Part shown: positions 48,020-60,324 of the stretch, piece after piece
Layout: the number at the start of each line of letters is the position of its first letter
Position numbering within the stretch: the first letter of the stretch is position 1
Assembly (NCBI GenBank): GCA_001179505.1
Contig: CDMY01000258.1
Coordinates: 1-64,000, forward strand
Direction: 5' to 3'
From: Vitrella brassicaformis
Lineage: Eukaryota > Sar > Vitrellaceae
DNA length: 64,000 bases
The notes under the pieces: model-generated
Seen by the model: the letters and a program-made list of their open reading frames with translations, nothing else
What the model was told of the DNA's origin: nothing
Database searches by the model: none
Made by a program: the position numbers and the translations under genes

Positions 48020-48323
48020 CTTCACTTAAGGGGCGTGCCTTCCGGCCAAAGGCTGCCGTGACGCCGTGGCGCTGCAGTAGCGAGATCTGTATGTCTTTCT
48101 TCTGCTGGTCCGGCAGTGTCTCGATATGTGAATCATCGATGTGTACACATTGGCGATCATTTGGACAGTGTGACGCGCTGTATGTATCGTGCCGTGCCGA
48201 GTGGCCATGACGCAATGACGACGACTCTGCATGCATGCGCCCAGTCGCGATCATCGTCTGTGCGAGCTCGTGGGCGTCTCGCCCGCAGTCATTCTTGTGA
48301 CTACGCAGTCGTTCTTCTGACTC
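48020..48323. other. Short intergenic region between the kinesin-13 and CEP76-like genes
   Basis: Same-strand spacing of about 300 bp with no repeat or RNA gene visible. It presumably holds the 3' end of one transcript and the promoter of the next. Confidence 0.5.
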
Positions 48324-51300
48324 ATGAACCTGCAGCTGGGCAAGACGGCGGCTAAAGCCGTCTTTGGGCAAGCTGTCGAGTCGTCGAAGAACGTCATCTC
48401 AAGGATACGCTTCGCCAAGGGGGACGATGACAAGGATCAAACAGGAGAGGAACCAGCCGCCTCACCCGCCGCCGCCGCAGCTGCTGCTGCGGGTACATCC
48501 GCCCATGCATCCATCGAAGCGCCCACCATCACTGATCTGTGCTGCTTGCATGTTTGTCAGCGGCCCCGATAAGAAGCAAGACCTGCGAGGAAGAGGGCGA
48601 TACCGTTGATCTCAAGGCGACTGGCGCGGAGGGCACGAGGCCGTGATCGAGGGCGAGGAGGAGGACGAGTCAGCACAAGCCGACGACCGTGACCGAGTGA
48701 TCACAGAGGAGGAGTACCGCCAGCTGCGGAAGAAGAAGGCGCGGGAGGCCCGGTCGAGGAATGAGGGGCAGGTGGTGGCCCTGCCGGCCGGGGACTGGGG
48801 CGAGGACAACCTAAGGGGGGATGGCTCGGAGGAGAGCGAGAAGCACTGGCGGATACTCAGACGATTCAAGTGCCGCATCTGGAACATTCGGCTGGAGAAC
48901 TTGCTCGAGGACACAAAGACGCAGACGCTCTTCCTCGGTCAGTGCAATCTCTCCTCGCCCCCTTTCTGTCTATCTGCATGTGTGTGTGTGTTTGTCTTTG
49001 TCTCTTGGCGAGCAGCCTTCACGATTGGCGGCACCTTGGAGGAGTTCCGTGTGGTGAATTACAAGGGTGAGGAGCGGGCTGTGTGTGAGGGCTACCCCGG
49101 CACCGTGTTCAAGACGCATCACGCTGATGTCAAGGGTGCGTAGTTGGCCAGAGGGGGCGTACACAGCCGAATCCAATGAGCAACAGACATGGGAGCGCAC
49201 CTTCCACTTGCCTGTCTGTCCCTGTGTGGTGTGATATGTGCACTACTGCAGGCGGTGAGACGATCGAGTTCACGACTAAGCCCGACCTCGAGTGGCGGGG
49301 CTCATATATCGACCTGGAAAACGTACACACACACGCACACACACACACAGACAGACAGACGGCAGCAATGTACTAAGGGCAAGTGACACATACTGTGTGT
49401 CTCCTCTGGGTTGTAAAGGAGTGGCTGAGCATCGACGTGTGGAAGCTCCAGACCCGGGCGGTGAATCAGCTGATTGGCTCGCAGTCGGCGTCGCTCTACA
49501 CCTTTGCCACGGGGTGGGTGGAGCAGGCATTCACCTTTGAGCGGATCGTCAAGAAGAAATCCGTGCCAGCGTACAAAGTCAGCTTCCAGGTGAGTCAGGC
49601 TGACTGACTGACTGAGACAGACAGGTCTGCCGGTTCTCTCTCTGAGCAGATATTGTTCCAAGAGATATACGACTTTGAGCTGACTCTCTGCGACTGGAAA
49701 GTCTCCAACCTCATGCCCCTAGACGTACGCCAACACAGAGACAGCAACACCCGCCCAGAGACATCCAAAGTGTGTCCGTCTGTCCGTCATCATACAGACG
49801 ATGAAGGACCTCATCCAGCGCATCAAAAGAGGGGACATCGACAGCACCGCCGGCAAGAAGGAGGTCTTCTCCCCACTGAGTGACACCAAAGGCGACGACG
49901 AAGAGGGTATGGTGCCAAGACAAGCGGCCAAGAAGGGCCATGGGGAGGAAATGGACGCCATTTTGAAGGGCTTCGACCTCGAGGGCGACGGAGAGGTCGG
50001 TCGGCGGCCCGGCGGGAGGGGTGATGGGCCAGAGAGTGAGGTGGACACGCGGCTGCTGGTGGAGGTGGTCAAGACGGACCCCAAGATGGTCATGAGGATA
50101 GCGCCTAAGGCTGAGAACATGAATGTGATGCGAGTGGAGACCATGCCCAGGTGAGTTGAATCTGCCCACGTGCCTCTATGTGCGCGTGTCTATGTGCGTC
50201 TATGTGTGTGTGTATGTCTATGTGCGTCTATGTGTATGTGTATCTGTGTGTGTATTTGTATGAAGGTACAACACAAACAACCCGTCATGGGAGATGCTTG
50301 GGTGTCTCTACTGGAGGTAGGTCCGTCCGCCAGAGGAGAAGAGAATGCACAGTCAGTCCTTTCTGATGCCTGCCTACCTGCCTGCCTGTGTGCGCTGCAC
50401 AGGGGCACTCCCCACGACTTGGAGAACGAGAGTCTCGAAGTCCGTGTCAAGGACACCTACAGGGCCAACCAAGTTATCGCAGAGGCCAAGATCCCCCTCA
50501 AGGGCATCCTCGAGTACGCCCAGATGGTTCGCCTCCCAGGTGACTCTGCTCGACGAGACGCGGCTCGACGGGCTGGACTTCGGGCGTGTGGAGGGCAAGG
50601 TGGCGGTGGAGAACAAGCCGCGCTACCGGCAGATCGGGAGTGTCATGGAGATGGACAACGACAAGATATACGTCATTGTCAAGGTCGTGAAAATCGACCA
50701 GCTGCACACGTCAGACGAGGCCGACCACATCGACTCGTATGTTGAGGTGACTTTCGACGGCATGGCCAACAGGTCCCGCCACGTGGTGGACTCCCTCAGC
50801 CCGACCTACCAGCACGAGCTGTCCTTTGTGGTCAACCTCCGGAACACGGAGCGGATAAGCGCTGAGGAGGTGCAGAACAAGGGGCCGGTGCACATCGACG
50901 TCTGGGGCAACAGCACGGGCGACGTCAGCAACGAGCACCTTGGGTGGACCACCATCTACTTGAATGAAGTCCTCTTTACGCCTGACGGCAAGGTGGGGTG
51001 GGTGGGCGAGTGAGGCGGTCGATCTGTCGACAACACGGATGTGTGGCCTGGCCTCGTTTGGCTCGTGTTTGGTTTGCAGCCTCGCGAGATGGAGGAGAGG
51101 AAGTTCTACAACAACATGACCAGGAACGAGGAGGAGTACGACACTCGCGTCTTCCACGGCAAGAAGCGATTGAGGCTCCTCTGGGACAGAGACAAAAAGA
51201 AGGAGTCCTTCGTCTACTTCCAGGTGACTAAGCTAACCTTCCCCCCTCTCGTCTGCTCATGTTCTGTATGTATGTCTGCGACTGACTATGTGAATGCCCA

Positions 51301-53993
51301 GATCTGGACCAAATCCGATTTGGGTGCGGGTGGCGCCATCATCCAGGGCTTCGGGATGAAAACCACCCTCGAGAAGGTCGACCCCTGGAAGAAGATACCC
51401 CGCTCATACGAGTCGCGGCTGGACGTCTTCACGCAATGCTGGACCACCATGACCAAGCAGCTCGAGGGGTGGGCGAGACACCGCACCTTCAGGTGCACTG
51501 TGCGCGACCACCGGGGCGATTCCCACGTGCTGTGTCGCTACGTGACCCCCATGAAGCCGCCAAAGGCCGTTGCCGGAGATAATGCCGTTAACCGGTTTGT
51601 CAGGTGAGCGTGCGGAAGAGACACGTGAGGTGGCTGACATGGATGTGGTGTGGTATGTGGTGTGTGGTGGAAGGTGCATTCCCTTTTGTGAGGGCTCCCG
51701 TGCCAAGGATGAGTTCTGGACCACACCTGACTTTCTGGTCAACCTGATGAAAGGGCCAGCCATGGACCACACACTCCTACACGCATCACTTCTGCTGTAT
51801 GCTATGACACCTGAGACAGACAGAGACATCATCACCCCCGCCTTCATCTCTGATGTGCGTTTACTTACATCACAGGGGCATTCCCCTGTGCGCCTTTGTG
51901 TGCCTGGGGACTCTGTGGAACCGTGACAAGCACGCATGGGTCATGACGATGCAGCGGAGCGGGCGGGTCTACTTCTGGGACACGGCCAAAGGCGCCATAT
52001 ACGAGCTGCCCGACCGATTCCTCGCACCACAGGAGCTTACACAAATCCTACCGTCCACACGCATCTATGAGCCAACTTCGGAAGGTAAGATACCCCACCC
52101 CCATGAGACAAAGAAAGGTTGGTCCAAGCGCCTCTCGTTCCCTCTCTGCGCTCGCAGGCGGCCGCAGCCCTGCTCGTGCTGCTGTGGTGAGCGGCGACCC
52201 GCGTGTGTGGTCGAGTCGGCACATGAAGCACGCGGCCAGCGGGAGGGGGATGGAGGTGCCCGACACCATGCCAGCATTGGTGCACTTCGAAAACACACCA
52301 AACCTCCCATACAGGTAGACCAGTCTGCCTGCCATCAGGGGCAGGAAGTGCCTCCCTCAAGTGTTCCTTCCGTTGGTGTGTGTGGTCAACCGTTGATACC
52401 CACTACGCAGGTCGATTGAGGTGATATTCAACGACCGTGACATGTTTGCCAATCTGCAGCACCAGGACCCGTCGGGCATCTACTACGACTTCTGGGACCC
52501 TGACCTCTGGTACTCCTTCACCTACGGGGCCCCCATCCACCACCCTGATGAAATCGTGACGCCACGTACGGGACGGGCGAATGAACGCACTGACTGGCAC
52601 GGCGGATGAATGCAATGCCACCCACAGAATTTGCCCTTTTGTGTGTCTCGGGGTCGGTCTGTCCCTATTCTCAACATCATATCATGCAGCTCCGTGTTTC
52701 CAGCCCAAGATCATGTCGGCACCCATGAGTGACGAATGGACCGCCAGAACCAAACGGTACTTGCAGAAAAGCTGGCTAGACACACGCACACACACACACA
52801 CACACGCAGAGCTCTGTGATGCAACGCAGGTCCTTGTCGGAGAAGATAATGCGTTACATCCAGGTGCATCGGAACAGCAAGAAGATCATGACCCGATGGG
52901 CCACCGACGCGGCGCTCCAGGGCTTCCTCGAGAAGGGCCTCAGGTTGTTGGAGCAGGTCGACACATGCCCCCTTGAAGACTTCGACTTCAGCGTCGCTAA
53001 ACTACAGGTAAGCAACCGAGCAGCCCACCACCATTCCATTCGCTCACCTTTTGGCTGCGTAGGAGTGGCGCCAAGTGCTGTATTCCAAGACCCCTCTCAA
53101 CCACCGGTAGTTGAAGGCAGCAACGACGGGAGGCCATTCGTTCGCAGTCGTGTCTCTTTGTGGATGTCGGTCAGTTTGCGCGGCGGGCCGGTCCGTTTCG
53201 CATCTCGCGACCCATCCCTCGTAGCCGGAGCGTATTCAACAAATTCGACTTCTTTGAAATCAGAGACAAAAGCGGTCAGTCGGTCTGTATGCATGGGGAC
53301 ACGGAAACAAGCGACGCGCTCATCTCCTATTGGAATGCAATGCAGCTCAGTTTGCGATCGCCGTGCACGTGGCTCCTCTGCCCAACGGGGTGGTGGCGAG
53401 CTATGTGTACGTCATCATGATGCAGCAGATCAAGGTGAGACAGAAGAGACAGACAGACATGTGCACACCTGCAAGTGTGTGTGTCTCTGTGTGTGTGTGC
53501 CTCTCTTTCTCTGTGTGTGTGTGTGCAGGAGAGCGAAGTCAAGTCCATCCTCCGCAGCCGCATGCAGAAGAAGCGACGGGCAAGACCACCACCAGCCCCG
53601 TCACCGTCACCAGCACCCCAACCACCATCAGAACCGTCCCCCGCCCCGGCCCCCTCCGCCCCCCCACCAGCATCCCCACAGAGACCACGGCGGTCATATC
53701 TGCAGTACAAAGATGATGAAGAGGAGGCCGAACGGCCTGCAGGACGAGTGCCTTCGGGCAGACGGCTAACCGTTAAGCCGCCAAGAGATGGCGAGTCGGG
53801 TTCGGCGGAGGAGCCGCCGACAGAGGGAATGGGTGGTGTTCAGCAGCGGCTGAGGGTGGGCAGTGTGGTGACCCGCCGGCAGTCCGTGACGATGCAATAC
53901 CCGAGTGGGGGCGCGCCGCCGACGGCGAGGGAGCGGAAGCTCAAGCCGACGGCAGAGGCAGAGGGAGAGGGGGGAGTGGGTGATGAGACGTGA
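48324..53993 (+). CDS. CEP76-like centrosomal/ciliary protein (C2 plus transglutaminase-like domains)
   Basis: Probable centriole or transition-zone scaffold. The ATG at 48324 begins MNLQLGKTAAKAVFG. An intron from 48496 to about 48616 (acceptor AAG) joins in frame to an acidic exon. A conserved N-terminal part follows (HWRILRRFKCRIWNIRLENL, EWLSIDVWKLQTRAVNQL), then a C2-like domain (KIYVIVKVVKIDQLH, SYVEVTFDGMANRSRHVVDS, SPTYQHELSFVVN). The transglutaminase-like domain carries VNRFVRCIPFCEGSRAKDEF, MDHTLLHASLLLYAMTPE, LGTLWNRDKHAWVMTMQRSG and VYFWDTAKGAIYELP. YRSIEVIFNDRDMFANLQ and a terminal block with FAIAVHVAPLPNGVVASYVY parallel the CEP76 C-terminus. A Pro/Ala-rich, then charged tail ends at TGA 53991-53993. 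CC2D2A is the closest alternative, and catalytic activity is not expected. Exons between 53020 and 53330 are the least certain. Confidence 0.78.
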
Positions 53994-54279
53994 ATTATGT
54001 ACGTGTGTCACACGATTTCATGGTCATGCGACGATTCGTTGACCTACCTTGGCTGTGGCACTCACTGCATGCGATATCATATCGTCTGTGTACATATCTG
54101 ACGTACGTGTCGACCTCCGCGTGTGGTCTCGGTGTCGATTTGTGCGTGCCTTTACTTCAACAAATGGGTCGGTCACTACATCAAGCCCATGCAGTCACGG
54201 TTGGTCATGTACCAAACACAAACATCTCGCAGATCAGTGGTCGATACGCTGGTCCAGGAACAAAATCAGCGTCTTTCAC
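53994..54279. other. Short convergent intergenic region
   Basis: About 285 bp between the stop codons of two convergent genes, presumably holding both poly(A) sites. Nothing else was seen. Confidence 0.55.
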
Positions 54280-57200
54280 TCACAGTGGAGTGGACAGCCA
54301 GTCGTCATAGCCCCTGAGCTTCTTGTCGTGATAGCCATACACGGGATGGAACCAGTCCTCGAACTCCCAGCTCTTCCCCGGCACACGCACCTCCACCTCG
54401 GCGGGGGGCTTGAAATCCACCAAACGGGGAGACACAGGAGACAGCGGCGAGAGGGACCCACGGGTTTGCGCAATCCAGGGCTGCGCCGCCTCTTGTGCTG
54501 ACCGCTCCTCTTGCGCCTTCTGCTGCAGCTGCCTCCTGCGCGTCAGCGTCCAATGCCGCGTCAGTTTGTCCAGGTCGAGCAGACTCAGCCGCCTGCTGCC
54601 CTCTGCCTCTTGGAAGGCACTGGCCATCTCGTGCTCGGGCACCACCTCTCTGAGGATTTCCGAAAGGCCGGCGAGGCAGTCGGCCGTGTCGAAGGTGATG
54701 GGCTTCGGCCTGGTTCGCCTGTGGTAAGGCTGGTCCTTCAGCTCATGGCCGACGAGCAACGACATGGTGTCTGGCTGCTCTCTGTGGTCGACGGAATGAT
54801 AGAGCGCCAGCAGCATGCAGGTGGCCGCGACGGTTCCTTGTGGGTGGTGGAGGGCATCGTGCAGCCACCGCACCAGGTGTGATCTCTGCTGATAGGACCG
54901 AGTGCGAGGGTCGGGGTACAAAAGGGTCTCCAGCCGACGATCGGCCTGTATGTGAGACGTGCCGTGCAGGGGAGGGGAGACATAGCAGTTGGTGTCTGTT
55001 GCACGCGCACCATGACAATATCGGCTCCCGTCCTGAGCTGCTGATCGAACTTCCTCACAGAAGCAGCATGCTCCATCGCAGCAGCTGCGAGGCGGTAGTG
55101 CACTGATGAGGGAGGAATCGGGGCCTCCCTGACACACAGAGACAGGGATGGAGTAAGATAGAGGTGGGTGAGTCCACGATGCTCCCGGATGGTCTTACGG
55201 CATCTCGGTGTCTTGGAGTATGTCGCTCTTGTCAGCCACTGGACGGAAGGGGACAGCCTGAACCATGCACGTCACTTTGCCTTCATAGACGACGAAAGCT
55301 ATGACCTTCGTCTCACTTACGTCAATGTATCCGTCGACCGACTTGTCAGAAACCGAGGAACAATCCTGCATCCGAAGGAAGGCAAAAACAGGAAACAAAG
55401 ACAGCCTTGTTGGAGCCGCCCGTGTCTCAGGTCACCTCCGTCTCCTCATTGTCTGTTTCAGCAGTTTGTGGCAATGTGGGCACGGACCTCTCGGGCCAGG
55501 GTGTGTACAAAAACAGACGGCCCAAGCGCACAGGCTCGACAGCCGGGAAGGTGGGAACACTGGCACGGGTGTCAGGGCGGCCAAAACCCTGCACTCACAC
55601 CCACACGACCATATGGCCACCGTACCGTGCTGATATCTGCGTTCTCACCGTGCTGGGTCCCGCAGCTGCCATTCGTGGAGCAGGCGGCGGTGCAGCCTTT
55701 GGCTGCACTGGAGGTGGCACGGTCTTCTGCGCAGCGGCCGGCGGTATTGCCTCTTTCGTCTTGCTTCTGACCTTAGCTCTCTGGTTTCGCACCAGGAGAA
55801 ACCCGGCAGATTTGAGTCGCGGCTTCAGGCCAAATTTTTGTGCGAAGCCTGGGTGGAGCGACGGTGGGATGGCAACCCTCTGATAAAGAGACATGCACAA
55901 ATGATGGACGGACGGTGTTTATCTCCTCCTCCCGTCCCTCACTTCCTGACCGGGAACATGCGCCCCCTGAGGCTGTACTTCTTTATCCGTCTGTGGATCT
56001 CCCCTGCTGATGGCAGGTAGGCGTCGAGCGACGACCATACAGAGTCGGCCGTCTGCTTCTCAAAATCCAACTTCAAGAACTGCAGGCAGGCGGGAAGCAT
56101 AGCATATGTGCACATTGATGACCAGAGGGGGGATGCCGTGTCGTGTATCACCCACCCTCCATATGATTGGAAAGCTCGGCAGAGCGCCTTTCTCCTGTTC
56201 AGCTGTCTTGTCCTGCCCATCATCGCCCTCCTCTTTGTCTTGTTGCTTCCTTGGCGCGGTGATGGCGTCAGGATTGAAGGAAGCCCACCTGTCGATCGGG
56301 AGACCGCAGAATATTTGCCTCACGCGATAGCCTCCTGCACTGATCAGGTCACACGCTCTTCTGACTTGTTGCGACGGCCTCTAAACCAAATACATTACAT
56401 ATGAGGTGGCACACCAGCAGAGACGCGTGAGAAATGCTCCATTCCTCACGTACCACTCTCTTTGCGGCGAGGTGTCCGAGCTGCGGCATCATGAGGCACC
56501 TTCCGAGCATCCCACATTCCCGTGTGGCGGCTTTCCACACAAACAGCATGGGCCAGTTGACGCGAAACGGCCTCGTGTCCGTCATGCGCGCGGCCATGGA
56601 CGGCCGGGCCGAGTGAACCTTGGTCGGAACTGCAGGCAGAAGCATCCGAGACATTGGAATGCATTTGGCCGACTGGTGTCTTGTCTTGCTCAGGTGGTAC
56701 CTCGCTGGCATGCGAAAGTGACGGGAATCAACGTCATGCTCTGTCGACAGACAGACACGCTCACTGAGACCGCTGTATTTCATGTCTTGCCGGTGGCGAG
56801 TACCTACCGGCAAGGGAAGGAGCTCTGCGATGCCGATAAAGATGGCGGTCGTCGGGTACACAAAGTACCGATATCTGAGGACGGATACAGAGAATACATG
56901 GGCAAATGACGTCGCTTTTGTCCCTCCTCTGTGTGTCTTCTCTACCTCACTCGAAGATCTGCTCTGCTGCGTAGATGATGTCCTCCAAAGGTGTCCCATC
57001 CTTGAGTCTTGTCTTGACGTCATCCTTCAGCCCCAGCTCATTCAGGCTCATCGTCACTGCCAGTGCCTTCTTCGCCCCCTCCGCCTGAGACACCGACGCC
57101 CTCGCTCGCGGCGCAATGTAGCGAATGGGGGCCGCAGGCACCGTCCAGGCGTCTTGCTTCAGCCTCTCCTTGGCCACCTGACGGGTTCGATCTTCCTTGG

Positions 57201-57923
57201 ACAGTGCTTCCGTGGCTGTGTCTGCGCTTGCCGCAGAGGGAGCCGCGGGGGCTTGCTTGGATGGACTCGTAGCAAGCCTTTTCCCGCTTGCTTCGCCCTT
57301 GGCCGGCGGTAGGGAGGGAGAAGGCTTTTCAGGGATGGATTCTGCGGGTTCAGCCATCGCTGTCGGCTCAAACCTGCACAGACAACGACAGCCACACACA
57401 CAGACAGGCATTGTGCCCCCGTCGAGAGAAGAAACAGAATGTTGTCAGCTCACGAAAATTTGTTGATGAAGAGCGCCACGCGGCTGAGGTTGATGGAGAG
57501 GGAGAGTTTGTCGTCGAGGACCGGCTTGATGAGGTCGCTGAGGTGCTGAAATGAGTGCATTAGCTTGAGCTTGAGCTTGACTCGCCTGAGCTTCGTCTTT
57601 GCACCCATGAGTATCTTCCGCCTCTCCTCCGCCCTTTGCCTTTTGAGCTTCATTGCTGCTTTTGCCGCAGCCGCAGCTTCGGAGAGCTGGCTCAGGTTGG
57701 TCTGGTCGTGGTCGTTGTCAAGCCGGATGCCGCCACGAGGAGGGCTCGTCATGGTTGTCATGATACCAAACGACGCACGGGGGGGAAGGGAAGGGGCTGG
57801 GGGAACAGTGGTTGGCGCGTTACGAGGGAAGGCCTTGTTGACGGGAGGGAAGGGCTGGATCCAGTTCGATTTGGAGGCACGCACTTGGGGGGCAGGATCG
57901 AGCTCATTGATGACAAAAGGCAC
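54280..57923 (-). CDS. Unrecognised multi-exon protein
   Basis: Not assigned to a family. The ATG at 57921-57923 starts MPFVINELDPAPQVRASKSN. A basic helical region follows (KAAMKLKRQRAEERRKILMG, KLRRVKLKLKLMHSFQHL) and reaches an intron near 57455. The next exon is Pro/Ala/Lys-rich, then RYIAPRARASVSQAEGAKKA and LEDIIYAAEQIF, where the apparent stop at 56947 is a GTGAGG donor. Later exons include YFVYPTTAIFIGIAELLPLP, RPFRVNWPMLFVWKAATREC, RQIFCGLPIDRWASFNPDA, ADSVWSSLDAYLPSAGEIHR, TKVIAFVVYEGKVTCMVQAV, HLVRWLHDALHHPQGTVAAT and a C-terminal FHPVYGYHDKKLRGYDDWL before TGA at 54280-54282. Exon-like character is good and minus-strand splice sites are present throughout, but I recognise no domain. 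Its position beside a cilium/centriole gene says nothing firm about function. Confidence 0.6.
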
Positions 57924-58052
57924 TCAGCGTTCGGGCGGCACTCACTCACGTCAACCACACGTGCACTGTCCTTTTCAGAGACACCACATCCATCCATCCA
58001 TCCATATGTTCACACCGACATCCCCACAGCGACAAATGTCACATGCATAACG
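57924..58052. promoter_or_regulatory. Short tandem spacer upstream of the unrecognised gene
   Basis: Only about 130 bp separate the stop of the FAD oxidoreductase (58053) from the start codon of the downstream minus-strand gene (57923). It contains a CATCCATCCATCCAT tract. The promoter must be very compact or lie inside the neighbour. Confidence 0.4.
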
Positions 58053-60027
58053 TCACGTCACTGTGGCTGCAGCATAGGCCTCCTCTGCACGGCCCACCCC
58101 AGTCCTCAACAAACACATGGCGGCCCGCTCCCCGCTGTCCAAAGCGCCATTAAGAGTCGGTGTGGACATATAGTCGCCACACAGCACCAGCCCCTCCGGC
58201 AGCGTGCCGGCTAATGTCGGGTCGCTCTGCAGCGGCACCTTCATCGGGGGTTCCTGCGATGGCTGCGAATAGCGTATCCTGTAAGACCTGCAGTGCACCA
58301 ACCAACACACCGCGGTGGTCCGAGGGGCAGATCGCCGTCAGGTGTGTTTCGCTCCCTCACCTCAGGAACTTTGCGTTTGCCATTACATCAGGCCAGATGT
58401 CCTGGAGTACCTGCCTGACTGCCGGCTCGACTTGGCTCTCGTCTTTGTCGCGCCACTCATCGCTGTCGCACAGCGTGACAGAGAGCAGGGCCTTGCCGGC
58501 AGGCGCATAGCTGCCACACACCTGACACAACCAACCAGCGGATTGCCATGTGTGGATGAGTGGAGGGCCCGAACAAGCGCCCACCTGTGAGGGGAAGCAC
58601 ATATTGTTGATTCGGAAGGGCAGCCTCCGCTCTGTTTCGCCGTTCAGCAACAGGATCGGGGCCTTTATTGGGGCTTCCTGAGCAACCATCAAAGTCACAC
58701 GGAATGAATGCACCGTGTCGTTTGTTCTTCCCTCCATCACCTACTTGGTCCAGCCCCCAGTAGAATGTCCAACTCTCGAGGCCGGGCTTGAACAAGTCAG
58801 CTAACGATCCACTCAATGCATTAGCGGTGACGCCCACCCCACTCAGCAGCTTAAGGGTGGCTGGCGCATCCGTTGCAAGCACCACAGACCGGCACTTGAC
58901 GGTCTCCCCACCAGCCAAAGCGACCACATATGTCCCATCCCTCGCCCTCTCCACCCGCAACACCTCAGTCGACAGCCGCAGGTCTTTGACGCCGCTCGCC
59001 AGCTGTCGCGCCAGCTCCCCCATGCCGCCCTCGGGCAGCGATGCGGGCCCCCGGGCGAAGAGAGAGAAGAGCCACTCAAACATCCTGCTCGATTGTCTGT
59101 CCAGCGGCGCCAGAAAGATGCCCCGGTAGAAGGGCAGAAAGAACGATGAAATCATGCTGTCGGAGAGCTTCAGCTCGTTGCGGAGGAAGTCAACTGTGGG
59201 TCGTTCTGGTCGGCTGAAGATGTCCTCTTCGGTCGATCGGACGCAGGACAGCCGATAGAGCCCCACCTGAAAGCACGCGTGATGGGGCGCACGATGAAGA
59301 GTGAGTCAGACAACCAGTGTGTCCGTCTATGTACCTTGAGTTTGTCGGCGAAGGTGCCGATGGGCGAGAGAAGTGAAGCCAAGAGGTCCTGTGGCCTCCT
59401 TATTGGGTCAGACACGAGATTGAACTCGCCGCCTTTCAGTACAAGAGCACCTGCACACACCACACACCACAGTGGCGATGGCCTGGGGGGCGACCAGGTT
59501 GCGTGTGTAACATCACCAACCGGGCAGGAAGTTTCTCAGCTTTAGCGCTTTGTAGTCAAACGTCCGCTTTGCCATGGGGTACTCCTCGATGAACACCTGA
59601 AAGCCCTGGACACACAAAGCACGTGTGAGGATCATGCAGCGCATGAGTGTGGTGTTGGCTCACCCACCCTATCGCAGAGGAATCCATCGACATTGTCCGT
59701 CTGCACGCGGCCCCCTGGCGCCGCATCTTTCTCGACAACCACCACGCTCAGATCTGGCTGCTGCTGTGCAAGCGTCCTCGCAGTGCTCATGCCACTCATG
59801 CCGGCACCGACAATCACACCTGACAAGCAAACAGAGGCGTAGAGAGTGACAATGGCGCAGTGGCTGTGCTGCTCACAGTCTGCTGTTGATGAGGCAGCCA
59901 TGCTCACGCTCCTTGTTGGCAGATGGCTCCGCCGCCCGCCTATGCTGCGATGCCGCGACAGAGATGGCGAGATGAAGGCCTCCGCAGGGGCGAGTACAAG
60001 CAAGGGGACCCAGATCAACATCTTCAC
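58053..60027 (-). CDS. Plastid-targeted FAD-dependent oxidoreductase (amine-oxidase/protoporphyrinogen-oxidase-like)
   Basis: Flavoprotein of the amine-oxidase fold related to plastid oxidoreductases of plants and cyanobacteria; substrate unknown. The start at 60025-60027 gives a signal peptide (MLIWVPLLVLAPAEA) then FISPSLSRHRSIGGRRSH, an Arg/Ser-rich transit-like region with Phe directly after the predicted cleavage. The mature part has a Rossmann FAD site (VIVGAGMSGMSTARTLAQQ, VVVVEKDAAPGGRVQT), then DNVDGFLCDRGFQVFIEEYP, ALVLKGGEFNLVSDPIRRP, FFLPFYRGIFLAPLDRQSSR and PEGGMGELARQLASGV. The C-terminal FAD loop is LPEGLVLCGDYMSTPTLNGA followed by LDSGERAA. Introns are short and the stop is at 58053-58055. 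The GFQ and PFYRGIF blocks separate it from true protoporphyrinogen oxidase and point to an uncharacterised plastid subgroup. Confidence 0.87.
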
Positions 60028-60045
60028 ACCGATGCATCACAATAT

Positions 60046-60103
60046 GGGGTTAGGGTTTAGGGTTTTGCAAACCCTGAACCCTAAACCCCAAACCCTAAAC
60101 CCT
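60046..60103. repeat. Inverted (head-to-head) telomere-type repeat
   Basis: TTTAGGG-type units on the left (60046-60066) meet CCCTAAA-type units on the right (60069-60103) across a GCAA centre, forming an imperfect palindrome of about 58 bp. Some units are degenerate. It lies in the 300-bp spacer between two minus-strand genes, close upstream of the start at 60027. Confidence 0.9.
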
Positions 60104-60324
60104 CACAGTGCGCGTCCTCCATGCTTGAGGCTGCTCGCCAAACTGCTCTGGCTGGCCAGAACACACTGACATGATGTGTCTTCCATGCGGTTTTGTGTGG
60201 TCCGATGAGCGCATTCACACGGCACTATGTGTGTCACAGAAGGTAGGCCCTGTCTCGCCACTCACATCATCGTCCATGCAGTCACGTGAGTGCAGTGCAG
60301 CGGTGAATGAATAAAGATGACTGG
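60104..60324. other. Spacer between the telomere-type palindrome and the oligopeptidase stop
   Basis: Probable 3' UTR of the oligopeptidase gene and promoter of the FAD oxidoreductase gene. No gene was seen. Confidence 0.5.

Noticed and set aside
58053-60027. Phytoene desaturase or true protoporphyrinogen oxidase identity
   Set aside because: The shared FAD-binding ends are common to the superfamily, while the GFQVFIEEYP and PFYRGIF blocks fit a separate plastid/cyanobacterial oxidoreductase group.
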